A stretch of 64,000 nucleotides of DNA, taken from JAJRZL01 sp964557855 (lineage in GTDB: Bacteria > Zixibacteria > MSB-5A5 > GN15 > FEB-12). The notes under the pieces are model-generated. The model saw only the letters and a list, made by a program, of their open reading frames with translations, did no database searches and had not been told where the DNA came from. A program made the position numbers and the translations under genes. Shown piece after piece: positions 23,674-36,520 of this stretch. The DNA is taken from contig CAZLBP010000019.1 of assembly GCA_964557855.1 (NCBI GenBank), forward strand, positions 5,012 through 69,011, written 5' to 3'. Each line of letters opens with the position of its first letter. The first letter of the stretch is position 1.

Positions 23674-25446
23674 ATGATACCCCCCGAGACCATAGAACAG
23701 ATTCGTCAGGCGGTTGACATAGTCCAAGTCATCGGCGAATACCTAAAACTCAAGAAACGGGGCAACAGATACGTGGCGCTGTGCCCCTTTCACACTGAGA
23801 AGACGCCTTCCTTCAGTATCTCGCAAGACAAACAGTTGTATTACTGCTTCGGCTGTGGTCGGGGAGGCACGGTATTCAATTTCCTCATGGAACATGAAGG
23901 GATGTCTTTCGCGGAGGCGGTACGGTACCTGGCTGAGAAAGCCAACATTCCGATACGTGAAGATCGAGCCTCGGATACACGTCGAGAACAGTCGGAACGC
24001 ATAACCTACGCCAACCAAGTGGCTCTGGATTACTTTCGCCGGCAGCTTTTCAGTCCCCGGTACAGTGATATCCTGAATAAGTACCTGATCGCCAAACGCG
24101 GCATGGACAAGACTACGATTGAGACGTTTGCCCTTGGGCTGGCTGGTGAAGAATGGGACGGCTTGATTAAGTACGCAGCGTCGAAAGATTTAAAGCCCGA
24201 TGAGCTGGCTGCCTGCGGCCTGGCGGCCTATTCCGAAAGGACCAGGTCGTACTATGACCGGTTTCGTCAGCGACTGATCATCCCCATCTTCAACCTCAGC
24301 CAGAAGCCGATCGCGTTTGGCGGCCGCACTCTCAAGAAAGGCGAATCAGTCAAGTATATCAACTCTCCTGAAACGGCTTTGTATATCAAAGGAAACGTAC
24401 TTTATGGGCTGAATTTCACCAAGGATGAAATCAAACAGGTGTCGTCTGCGATAGTGGTCGAAGGGTACTTCGATTTGCTGTCCCTCTGGCAGGTAGGCGT
24501 GAAGAACGTCGTGGCATCATCGGGAACGGCGTTCACGGCCCAACAGGCCCGACTGCTGGCCCGTTTTGCCGAAGAGGTATACTTGTTCTTTGACGCTGAC
24601 TCGGCCGGAAGAACGGCGGCGATTCGATCGGTGGACGTACTCTATGATGCGGGACTGGAGGTGAAAGTCATGACCGCTCCAAGCGGCGAGGACCCGGACT
24701 CGTTGGCGCGCACGTACGGGAAGTTCAAGATCGAGGAACTGCGCGAAACTGCCATGGGCTTCATACCGTTTCGAACGCATGACTTCGAAATCCGCTCGGC
24801 GGGGATTATCGGCAAGGAGAAGTTGGTGAAGGAGTTCAGCGCTCTGGGGAACAAGATCGCCGATCCCACCCGTCGGAGCCTGTTTCTGGCTGAGGCGGCC
24901 AATGTTCTGGATGTGGATATTTCTCTTTTGCAGCGTGCGCCCGCCGCGCAGGATGGTCGCGACAGCGAAGTGAGAGTATCCGCCTCCGATAACAAGCATA
25001 ACCCGATCGAAGTTAATTTCCTGTCGTTGCTGTTCCATAACCCCGGCAATATCGATGAGGTGCTGGAAGAAGTATCGCCCGAGGATTTTGATTCACGCGA
25101 ACTATCGCGTCTTTACTCGGCCATGGCCCAGCAGTATATATCGACCGGCGAATTGCATGCCGGTCGGCTCATCGACACCGCACGGGACAACGAATTCGTT
25201 AAGCTTATCACTTATGTGGCGTCGCAAGAGTGGGACAGAGAGAAAGTTGATCGGATAATGGTAGAACAGTATTTACTAATGAAGGAGAAGAGGCGAAAGG
25301 CCTTACGGGCGAAACTGAGGACACAATTGGAGCAAGCCACATCTGAAGGCGACTCTAAGACAGCTGAGCGTATCTCCGAAGAACTTAAGAGACTGGGTCT
25401 GTGGGTTGATAAAGAAGCTGACCATAGAAAACATCGCCCTCGTTAA
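23674..25446 (+). CDS. dnaG: DNA primase
   Basis: DnaG makes RNA primers for replication. The N-terminal zinc domain has C-P-F-H (38-41) and C-F-G-C-G-R-G-G; the catalytic core contains Y-x-x-R-F-R-x-R-L-I-I-P-I-F and the TOPRIM motifs V-V-E-G-Y-F-D (about 263) and F-D-A-D-S-A-G (about 307). The C-terminal part is the helicase-binding region. The length of 590 is normal. It begins two bases after mutS2 and its 3' end overlaps the recN start by 41 bases. It is not next to rpoD here, although rpsU (of the classical rpsU-dnaG-rpoD operon) is upstream on the same strand. Confidence 0.97.
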   Translation: MIPPETIEQIRQAVDIVQVIGEYLKLKKRGNRYVALCPFHTEKTPSFSISQDKQLYYCFGCGRGGTVFNFLMEHEGMSFAEAVRYLAEKANIPIREDRASDTRREQSERITYANQVALDYFRRQLFSPRYSDILNKYLIAKRGMDKTTIETFALGLAGEEWDGLIKYAASKDLKPDELAACGLAAYSERTRSYYDRFRQRLIIPIFNLSQKPIAFGGRTLKKGESVKYINSPETALYIKGNVLYGLNFTKDEIKQVSSAIVVEGYFDLLSLWQVGVKNVVASSGTAFTAQQARLLARFAEEVYLFFDADSAGRTAAIRSVDVLYDAGLEVKVMTAPSGEDPDSLARTYGKFKIEELRETAMGFIPFRTHDFEIRSAGIIGKEKLVKEFSALGNKIADPTRRSLFLAEAANVLDVDISLLQRAPAAQDGRDSEVRVSASDNKHNPIEVNFLSLLFHNPGNIDEVLEEVSPEDFDSRELSRLYSAMAQQYISTGELHAGRLIDTARDNEFVKLITYVASQEWDREKVDRIMVEQYLLMKEKRRKALRAKLRTQLEQATSEGDSKTAERISEELKRLGLWVDKEADHRKHRPR

Positions 25447-27058
25447 GAAGGCTACTCTCGAATTTGACAGCGGCTTGACGGTTCTTACCGGTGAAACCGG
25501 AGGCGGCAAATCCGTAGTCGTCACCGCCCTGTCGCTGGCTTTGGGTGAGCGAGCCGATCAGGATTACATTCGTCATGGGACGACTCGGGCGTGCGTCACC
25601 GCCGAATTCGACGACCTTTACATAGAACGGGAATTATCGCGAACCGGCGCCGGAAGACTTAAGCTGAATGACAACCGCGCTACTCTGCTGCAACTGAAGG
25701 AAATCTCTCCACCGCCGGCCCAAATACTCGGGCAACACGCGGGGCAGGAACTGCTGGATGAAGCGAGGCATCTCGATTTTGTCGATCGCTTCGCCTCGCT
25801 GATGGACTTGCGACAGGAAGTCGAGCAGGCGTTCTATAGCTGGCAAAAGGCCGCAGACGAACTGAAGCGCGTAATCAATCGGCGAGAACAGCTCGTTCAA
25901 GAACGTGAACTTCTACTCTTTCAACAGGAGGAGATCCAGAAGGCATCGATTAGGGTCGGCGAAGAGGAAGAGTTGCTGCAGGAGCGCAGAATCCTCGATT
26001 CGGCGCAACAGCTCATGGCTGCATCGGCCGGTCTGACCGATGTCCTCGGCGGGGAGAACGGCGTCATCGACCTGCTCGGGGCCGCCCGTAAGCAGTTGGA
26101 GCAGATGGCCGATATCGACCCATCGTTGGCAGGGAAAGTGGGAGAGTTGATGGAAATCGACTACCAGCTTGAGGATATGCGCCGGTTTGTCGAAGGGTAC
26201 GGTTCATCCGTTCAAGACAATCCGGCACGACTGGAGGAAGTGAATATCCGTCTCGATGAAATCTACAAGTTGAAAAAGAAGTACGGCGGCTCGGAAGAAT
26301 TCGTACTTGCTACTCTGGGCGACATCGAGAACAAGCTAGAAGATCGTCCGGACATTGACACACATATCAATGAATTGCAGGCACAGGAGCGGAGATTAAG
26401 GCAAGTCTATACTGAGATTGCGCTCCGACTCAGCACCGGTCGCCGGGCGGCTGCCAAACAGCTCGGCCGGCGCGTGATTGAAGAGCTGCGCGATCTGGCC
26501 ATCGACCGAGCGCAGTTCGATTGCGAACTGGTCTACGAAAATGACGATGCCGGTATCGCGATCGAAGATCGCACAATACGTCCTCTCCCCTGCGGTCTGG
26601 AACAGGCCCGCTTCCTGTTCTCCGCGAATCCGGGAGAACCGTTGAAATCACTGGTCAAGACAGCCTCCGGCGGAGAAGTTTCCCGAGTGCTGTTGGCATT
26701 GAAATCCGCCGAGTTGTCGAATCAGCCGGCGCTTAACAGCGGCGACAACAGGCGTGAGCGCAGGACGGCATCGAAAAGAACGTCCGAGCCGTTGCCGCTG
26801 CTTGTCTTCGATGAAGTAGACGTCGGCATTGGCGGACGAACGGCCGTTGAAGTGGGCCGCAAGCTGAAGAGATTATCGGAGCGCTGTCAGGTGATCGTGA
26901 TCACGCATCTGCACCAGATAGCCCGGGTGGCTGACCATCATTTCGTAGCCGAAAAGGAATCGGAAGGCGGCAGCAGGACGGTTATCAATGTTCGGCGCCT
27001 GCGCCGGGACGAAATCGCCGTCGAACTCGAACGCATGGTGGCTCTGCCAAAGGCATGA
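25406..27058 (+). CDS. recN: DNA repair protein RecN
   Basis: RecN is an SMC-like ATPase that acts on double-strand breaks. The first segment M-I-K-K-L-T-I-E-N-I-A-L-V-K-K-A-T-L-E-F aligns with other RecN starts, followed by Walker A G-E-T-G-G-G-K-S and L-G-x-R-A. Long coiled coils fill about 150-370. The C-terminal half has the signature T-A-S-G-G-E-V-S-R-V and Walker B L-V-F-D-E-V-D-V-G-I-G-G. The D-loop region and I-T-H-L-H-Q-I-A end the ATPase. The start is TTG at 25406, inside dnaG, with no strong ribosome site, so expression probably depends on dnaG translation. The length of 550 is normal. Confidence 0.95.
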   Translation: MIKKLTIENIALVKKATLEFDSGLTVLTGETGGGKSVVVTALSLALGERADQDYIRHGTTRACVTAEFDDLYIERELSRTGAGRLKLNDNRATLLQLKEISPPPAQILGQHAGQELLDEARHLDFVDRFASLMDLRQEVEQAFYSWQKAADELKRVINRREQLVQERELLLFQQEEIQKASIRVGEEEELLQERRILDSAQQLMAASAGLTDVLGGENGVIDLLGAARKQLEQMADIDPSLAGKVGELMEIDYQLEDMRRFVEGYGSSVQDNPARLEEVNIRLDEIYKLKKKYGGSEEFVLATLGDIENKLEDRPDIDTHINELQAQERRLRQVYTEIALRLSTGRRAAAKQLGRRVIEELRDLAIDRAQFDCELVYENDDAGIAIEDRTIRPLPCGLEQARFLFSANPGEPLKSLVKTASGGEVSRVLLALKSAELSNQPALNSGDNRRERRTASKRTSEPLPLLVFDEVDVGIGGRTAVEVGRKLKRLSERCQVIVITHLHQIARVADHHFVAEKESEGGSRTVINVRRLRRDEIAVELERMVALPKA

Positions 27059-27229
27059 CACAAACCTCCCGATCATACCCTTCATGGCAACATGTCCAAC
27101 TTTCTATCAAACAGATAGTTATCGGAACAATATCTGCCTGCGCTTGTTTAGTGGAATAACAAATGGAATACACGTAGTGCAGTTCCGAAGCTAGGTTGGT
27201 CAACTGTCAAACAATCAAATAAGCAAATG

Positions 27230-27242
27230 GGAGGACTCCTCC
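27230..27242 (+). promoter_or_regulatory. Self-complementary ribosome site before glgE
   Basis: GGAGGACTCCTCC is a perfect palindrome that contains the only strong Shine-Dalgarno sequence before glgE. A five-pair hairpin with loop ACT would hide it. It ends seven bases before the GTG at 27249; the distance from GGAGG to that GTG is about 14 bases, longer than usual. Confidence 0.4.
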
Positions 27243-27248
27243 TGGTGT

Positions 27249-29267
27249 GTGACGGGGGAAAACCCCTTATTACCTGTAAGGCAGCCATTGGAAGGTAGAC
27301 AAAGGATCGTAATTGAGAATGTAAGGCCACAGGTGGCTTGTGGCCGATATCCGGCGAAGGCTGTGGTAGGTGAAGAGCTGACGGTCCGCGCGGATGTTTT
27401 CACCGATGGCCACGACCGCGTCAACGCGCGCATTCTCTATCGCCACCAGTCAGATGAAAGCCGACAATCGGCACCAATGAGGCTCATCGTTCAGGACCGC
27501 TGGAGCGGTACCTTCAATATAGAGAAGCCGGGCAGATATCTCTTTACGGTCGAAGGCTGGATTGACCATTTTGCCACCTGGCAGGCTGACCTGTCGAAAC
27601 GCGTCGATGCCGGACAGGATGTGACGATCGAATTGAAAATCGGCGCCGACCTCATAAACAAAGCCGTGTATAACGCATCACCGGCGGACGCCGCCACACT
27701 GAAAGAGGTGGCAGCTCAATTGGAGAACCCCGACAGAATCGACCTGGCCACCGCCCAGGCCCTGGGATCCGGACTCAGAGACCTTTTGAGCGTTTATTCA
27801 CCGCGGGACTGGGCCACGCAATTCGATAGGGAGCTGGTAGTGAAGGTGGAGCCGCCCCGAGCCCGGTTCAGTGCCTGGTACGAGATTTTTCCACGCTCGT
27901 TCTGTTCTCAATCGGGGGAGCACGGTACATTCAGAAGCTGTTTATCCCGGTTGGATGAAATTGCCAAGATGGGATTCGATATCATTTATTTGCCGCCGAT
28001 TCACCCCATCGGCACAACCAAACGTAAGGGAAAAAACAACACGCCGGGAGCGACTGCCGGCGATCCCGGCAGTCCGTGGGCGATCGGCAGTGCGGACGGG
28101 GGTCACAAGGCTATTCACCCGGATTTGGGTACGATGAGTGATTTCCAGAGGTTTGTCGCCAGAGCCGGAGAACTGAATATGGAAGTGGCACTCGACTTAG
28201 CGTATCAATGTTCGCATGACCACCCGTACGTCAAGGAGCACCCGGAGTGGTTCAAATGGCGTCCGGACGGGACGATCCAGTTCGCGGAAAATCCCCCCAA
28301 GAAATACGAAGACGTGGTTCCGTTTGACTTCGAAACGGAAAACTGGCAGGAGCTCTGGGAGGAACTCAAGTCGATCGTGTTTTTCTGGATTGACAAGGGA
28401 ATCAACGTCTTCCGCGTCGACAATCCGCACACCAAGCCGTTCGGCTTCTGGGAGTGGCTGATCGCAGAGACGCATCGGGTGCATCCGGACGTTATCTTTC
28501 TCTCGGAAGCTTTCACTCGTCCGTCCGTGCTGCACCGGTTGGCCAAGGTCGGCTTCAGCCAGTCCTACACGTACTTCACCTGGCGTAACACCAAACACGA
28601 GATCATCCAGTACATAAACGATTTGACCCGAACGGAAGTCAGTGACTTCCTTCGCCCGAACTTCTGGCCGAATACGCCCGATATCCTGCCGGAGTATTTA
28701 CAGTACGGCGGACGTTCGGCATTTCTCGTACGGTTGGTATTGGCGGCAACGCTGTCGTCCAATTACGGCATTTACGGACCGCCGTTCGAACTGGCCGTAA
28801 GTGAAGCCGTGCCGGGCACCGAGGAGTATCTGGGCTCCGAAAAGTATGAAATCAAGAGTTGGGATCTGAACCGCCCCGGCCACCTGCGTGAGTATATAGC
28901 CGATCTGAACCGGATCCGACGCGAAAACCCGGCCCTGCAGGAAACGGGGAACGTATCGTTTCACGAGATCGATAACGACCATCTCCTCTTCTACGTCAAG
29001 AAGACCTCCGACTTGTCCAATGTGCTCTTCATAGTGGTGAATCTGGACCCGTTTCACGCCCAGGCGGGAACCGCGCGAGTGCCGATGGAAGAACTGGGGC
29101 TGTCGCCAACGCAAAGCTACCTGGTCTATGATCTTCTGAGCGAAGAGAAGTACATCTGGCGCGGGGAGCGCAACTACATCGAGCTGGACCCGCACATCAG
29201 CCCCCTGCATATCTTCCGGGTACACACCCGCATGCGGCGGGAAGCCGATTTCGACTATTACCTCTAG
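27249..29267 (+). CDS. glgE: Alpha-1,4-glucan:maltose-1-phosphate maltosyltransferase
   Basis: GlgE (GH13_3) extends alpha-1,4-glucan using maltose-1-phosphate. The N-terminal DUF3416 region starts with R-I-V-I-E-N-V-R-P. The catalytic barrel contains D-I-I-Y-L-P-P-I-H-P-I-G with the N-T-P-G-A family segment. The nucleophile is Asp391 in V-F-R-V-D-N-P-H and the acid/base is Glu420 in F-L-S-E-A-F, which agree with Asp394 and Glu423 of Streptomyces GlgE. The length of 672 is normal. The start is unsure: GTG at 27249 follows a ribosome site hidden in a palindrome, while a TTG at 27288 has AAGG eight bases before it and fits the usual short N terminus. It is the first gene of the glucan cluster, with treS seven bases downstream. 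Confidence 0.95.
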   Translation: MTGENPLLPVRQPLEGRQRIVIENVRPQVACGRYPAKAVVGEELTVRADVFTDGHDRVNARILYRHQSDESRQSAPMRLIVQDRWSGTFNIEKPGRYLFTVEGWIDHFATWQADLSKRVDAGQDVTIELKIGADLINKAVYNASPADAATLKEVAAQLENPDRIDLATAQALGSGLRDLLSVYSPRDWATQFDRELVVKVEPPRARFSAWYEIFPRSFCSQSGEHGTFRSCLSRLDEIAKMGFDIIYLPPIHPIGTTKRKGKNNTPGATAGDPGSPWAIGSADGGHKAIHPDLGTMSDFQRFVARAGELNMEVALDLAYQCSHDHPYVKEHPEWFKWRPDGTIQFAENPPKKYEDVVPFDFETENWQELWEELKSIVFFWIDKGINVFRVDNPHTKPFGFWEWLIAETHRVHPDVIFLSEAFTRPSVLHRLAKVGFSQSYTYFTWRNTKHEIIQYINDLTRTEVSDFLRPNFWPNTPDILPEYLQYGGRSAFLVRLVLAATLSSNYGIYGPPFELAVSEAVPGTEEYLGSEKYEIKSWDLNRPGHLREYIADLNRIRRENPALQETGNVSFHEIDNDHLLFYVKKTSDLSNVLFIVVNLDPFHAQAGTARVPMEELGLSPTQSYLVYDLLSEEKYIWRGERNYIELDPHISPLHIFRVHTRMRREADFDYYL

Positions 29268-29274
29268 GGAAGGA

Positions 29275-32639
<3,365 letters not shown>

Positions 32640-32643
<4 letters not shown>

Positions 32644-34616
32644 ATAACAAGGAATCCAATATCAACCGAGTCGATACCGCGGTGAATGATCAACGTGCTG
32701 TCCATCATGATTACTCTCGCCTCACCGATCATGATATCTATCTGTTCAAGGAAGGTAATCATTTTCGGATGTACGAGAAGCTGGGCGCCCACGTCGTAAC
32801 GCACAAAGACGTCAAGGGCACGCACTTCGCCGTTTGGGCGCCCAATGCAAAAGCGTTGTCCGTGATCGGTGATTTCAACGGCTGGAACGGCGAAAGCCAC
32901 CAGCTCGCGGTGCGCTGGGACGGATCGGGAATTTGGGAGGGCTTCATACCCGGCGTGCTGCACGGTACGTTGTACAAGTACCGTATCCGCTCCAGACACA
33001 ACAATTATACAGTCGATAAAGGTGACCCCTATGCCCGCTTCTGGGAGCTCTCCCCCAGAACGGCATCGGTCGTCTGGGAGCAACAGCACCATTGGGAAGA
33101 CATCCATTGGATGAACACGCGCGCCCGGAATAACAGCCTGGAATCGCCCTGGTCCGTTTACGAAATCCACCTCGGCTCGTTCCGTCGCATCCCCGAAGAA
33201 GGCAACCGTTATCTGACCTATCGCGAGCTCGCCGATCAACTGGTGCCATACGTCAAGAAAATGGGCTTTACGCATGTGGAGATGATGCCTCTTAAAGAAC
33301 ATCCGTTTTATGGTTCCTGGGGTTATCAAACAATCGGCTATTTCGCACCGTCGAGTCGGTACGGCACTCCCGAGGATCTCAAGTACCTCATAGATAAGTT
33401 TCATCAGAACGGGATAGGCGTCATCATGGATATCGTTCCGGCCCATTTTCCCATGGACGAACACGGGCCGATTTACTTTGACGGCACGCACCTCTACGAG
33501 CACGCCGACCCCAAAAAGGGCTTTCATCCGGACTGGCAGAGCGCCATATTCAATTATGGTCGCAATGAAGTCAGGAATTTCCTGATCAGTAGTTGCGTTT
33601 TCTGGTTGGACAAATATCACATGGATGGTTTGCGCATGGACGCCGTGGCTTCGATGCTGTATCTGGATTACTCCCGCAAGGAAGGCGAATGGATTCCGAA
33701 CCAGTATGGCGGGCGAGAAAACCTGGAAGCGGTCAGCCTTCTGAAGCAGTTCAATGAAGTCGTATACGAGGATTACCCCGACGTACAGACTATCGCCGAA
33801 GAATCGACCGCCTGGCCCATGGTCAGTCGCCCGGTCTATCTCGGCGGCCTGGGATTCGGTATGAAATGGAATATGGGCTGGATGCATGACACCCTCGAGT
33901 TCTTCTCGAACGATCCCATACACAGGAAATACCATCACAACAGCCTGACGTTCAGTCTCCTGTATGCCTTCACCGAGAACTTTATGCTGCCCCTGTCACA
34001 TGATGAGGTGGTACACGGCAAAGGTTCGCTGCTGGCGAAAATGCCGGGAGATGACTGGCAGAAGTTCGCCAATCTGCGCTTGCTCCTGGGCTACCAGTTC
34101 ACACACCCGGGCAAGAACCTGCTCTTCATGGGCGGCGAAATCGGCCAGTGGAGCGAGTGGCAGCACGACGGTTCGGTCGACTGGAATCTGCTCGATTATC
34201 CTTTGCACGGCGGCCTGCAGAAGATGGTTGAAGACCTGAACCATCTGTATCGGTCGGAACCGGCCCTCTACGAGCGGGACTTCGAGCCGGAAGGCTTTCA
34301 GTGGATCGATTGCAATGATGCGGAGAGTTCCGTTATCAGTTTCATTCGACGGGGAAAGGACCCGGACGAAGAACTGATCGTGGTGGCCAATTTCACGCCA
34401 ATTGTTCGCGATAACTACCGTGTCGGGGTGCCTCGGCCCGGGCACTGGCAGGAGCTGTTCAACACCGACGCCGACTATTACGGTGGCAGTCAAAAAGGCA
34501 ACTATGGCGGCGTCAACACGCGACCGATTCCCATGCACGGCTTCTACCAGTCGGTTTCCATTACGCTGCCGCCCCTGGGAATTGCGGTTTTCAAACACAG
34601 CCAGGAAGAGGGGTAG
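32640..34616 (+). CDS. glgB: 1,4-alpha-glucan branching enzyme
   Basis: GlgB makes alpha-1,6 branches. The N-terminal CBM48 region has F-A-V-W-A-P-N-A-K-A-L-S-V-I-G-D-F-N-G-W. The GH13_9 barrel has Y-E-I-H-L-G-S-F-R-R, W-G-Y-Q, the nucleophile in D-G-L-R-M-D-A-V-A-S-M, the acid/base in I-A-E-E-S-T-A-W-P, and L-S-H-D-E-V-V-H-G-K. A C-terminal beta-domain with G-N-Y-G-G-V closes it. The length is 658. It starts with GTG overlapping the treS stop (GTGA), so translation is coupled. The first 25 residues have no counterpart in the family as I know it. Confidence 0.97.
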
Positions 34617-34681
34617 ACCTCGGTCGGTTCTGAAGTACTAAGAAGCTTTGTCCCCGATCAGGCAGGCACCACGGGAGACTC

Positions 34682-36520
34682 ATGAAAGACAATCCTCTGT
34701 CCCGAGAAGTCGGCTCATACTATCGCCCGGACAACGCGATTCAGTTCGTGGTCTGGGCGCCACACGTCGAAAAAGTTGAATTGGAAATAGTCGGCCCGTC
34801 CCCTGCTCTGGTTCCCATGCAACAAGATGAACTCGGCTACTGGGAAGCCCGGATTCCGCAAGAAGCAAAGGCAGTCGACTACTTCTATAAACTAAACGGA
34901 GAGGTATCGCGGCCCGATCCGGCCTCACACTTTCAGCCCAGAGGCGTACATCGCCAGAGCCGGACGGTAGACCACGGCTCCTATGAGTGGCAGGACTCAC
35001 AGTGGCGGGGTATCCCACTCGAACGGATGATCATGTACGAACTGCATATTGGCACCTTTACACCGGAAGGCACTCTGGCAGCCGCTCAACGGCGTCTGTC
35101 CGAGCTAAAGGAATCGGGAGTCAACGCAGTGGACATCATGCCGGTCGCGCAGTTTCCCGGCGACCGCAACTGGGGCTACGACGGGGTGCATCCGTACGCC
35201 GTGCAGAACTCCTACGGCGGACCCGAGGCCCTGAAGGAATTCGTCGATGCCGCCCACGCACTCGGCCTGGCAGTTATTCTCGATGTCGTGTACAACCACC
35301 TGGGACCCGAAGGCAACTACCTGAGTGAGTTCGGACCGTACTTCACGGACAAGTACCGCACTCCCTGGGGCATGGCAGTCAACTATGACGATGCACACAG
35401 CGATGGGGTCAGGAATTACTTCGGTCGCAACGCGCTGTTTTGGTTCAGAGAGTATCATATCGACGCCCTCCGGCTGGACGCCGTACACAGCATCTACGAC
35501 TTCAGCGCTCGGCCCTTTCTGCAAGAGTTAGCTGACGCGACGACAGATTATTCTCAAACGGCCGACCGAAAGCACTTTCTGATCGCGGAAAGCAATCTCG
35601 ATGACGTCAACGTCCTTTATCCGACGACCGAAAACGGACTCGGGATGGACAGCCAGTGGTCGGACGACTTTCATCATTCCGTACATACGCTGCTTACGGG
35701 TGAAAATGACGGTTACTACCGCGATTTCGGCAAAGTGGAGCATTTGGTAAAATCTGTCAGGGAAGGCTTTGCCTATGACTGGCGATACTCGCAGTATCGT
35801 CGGCGCCGACATGGAAGTTCCTCGATCCACTTGCCCGGTGAACAGTTCGTCATTTCCATTCAGACTCATGACCAGGTCGGCAATCGGGCGATGGGCGAAC
35901 GACTGACGGCGCTGGCACCGTTCGAGGCGCTGAAGGCGGCAGCCGTCTGCATGTTCTTTTCGCCCAATGTACCGATGTTGTTTATGGGAGAGGAGTATGC
36001 CGAGGTCGCCCCGTTTCTCTATTTCGTGAGCCATACCGACGAGGATTTGGTCGAAGCCGTCCGGAAGGGGCGCACGGAGGAATTTGCCGAATTCAAGTGG
36101 CGGGGGGAACCGCCCGATCCGCAAGCGGTTGAGACCTTCAGCAAATCGAAACTCAACTGGAATTTGCGGACGAAAGGACAACACGCCAGAATGCTGGAAC
36201 TATACAAGGCACTAATATTGCTTCGACATCAGCACCCGGCCCTGCAGAGATGCGACAAGACTTCTCTCACGGTACAGGGTGACGAGGCCAGACGGATTAT
36301 CGGCTTAAGCCGCCGACATAAGGAACAAAGCCTGTCCTGCGTTATTAACTTTAGCGACAATGATATCGATCTTGACGGCTTTGACGACTTCGTGGCTGGT
36401 CGCGAGTTTCTTGACACCGGAGAAACGCGGTGGGGCGGCCCGGGCAAGCGATTTGTCAGGGAGAAAGCCGTTCTCCGGGCTTTCGGGGCAGTGATTTTCG
36501 AACAGGGAGAGAAGCAGTGA
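34682..36520 (+). CDS. treZ: Malto-oligosyltrehalose trehalohydrolase
   Basis: TreZ (GH13_10) cuts trehalose from malto-oligosyltrehalose made by TreY. The N-terminal CBM48-like part has F-V-V-W-A-P-H-V-E-K-V, then Y-E-L-H-I-G-T-F-T-P-E-G-T. The catalytic residues are in D-A-L-R-L-D-A-V-H-S-I (nucleophile), F-L-I-A-E-S-N-L-D-D (acid/base) and I-Q-T-H-D-Q-V-G-N-R-A. The family signature L-F-M-G-E-E-Y-A is present. The length of 612 is normal. GGGAG lies five bases before the ATG. Partner treY is two genes downstream. Confidence 0.96.
   Translation: MKDNPLSREVGSYYRPDNAIQFVVWAPHVEKVELEIVGPSPALVPMQQDELGYWEARIPQEAKAVDYFYKLNGEVSRPDPASHFQPRGVHRQSRTVDHGSYEWQDSQWRGIPLERMIMYELHIGTFTPEGTLAAAQRRLSELKESGVNAVDIMPVAQFPGDRNWGYDGVHPYAVQNSYGGPEALKEFVDAAHALGLAVILDVVYNHLGPEGNYLSEFGPYFTDKYRTPWGMAVNYDDAHSDGVRNYFGRNALFWFREYHIDALRLDAVHSIYDFSARPFLQELADATTDYSQTADRKHFLIAESNLDDVNVLYPTTENGLGMDSQWSDDFHHSVHTLLTGENDGYYRDFGKVEHLVKSVREGFAYDWRYSQYRRRRHGSSSIHLPGEQFVISIQTHDQVGNRAMGERLTALAPFEALKAAAVCMFFSPNVPMLFMGEEYAEVAPFLYFVSHTDEDLVEAVRKGRTEEFAEFKWRGEPPDPQAVETFSKSKLNWNLRTKGQHARMLELYKALILLRHQHPALQRCDKTSLTVQGDEARRIIGLSRRHKEQSLSCVINFSDNDIDLDGFDDFVAGREFLDTGETRWGGPGKRFVREKAVLRAFGAVIFEQGEKQ

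Noticed and set aside
27103..27120. CTATC/GATAG inverted repeat after recN as a terminator
   Set aside because: A five-base AT-rich stem without a T run is too weak.
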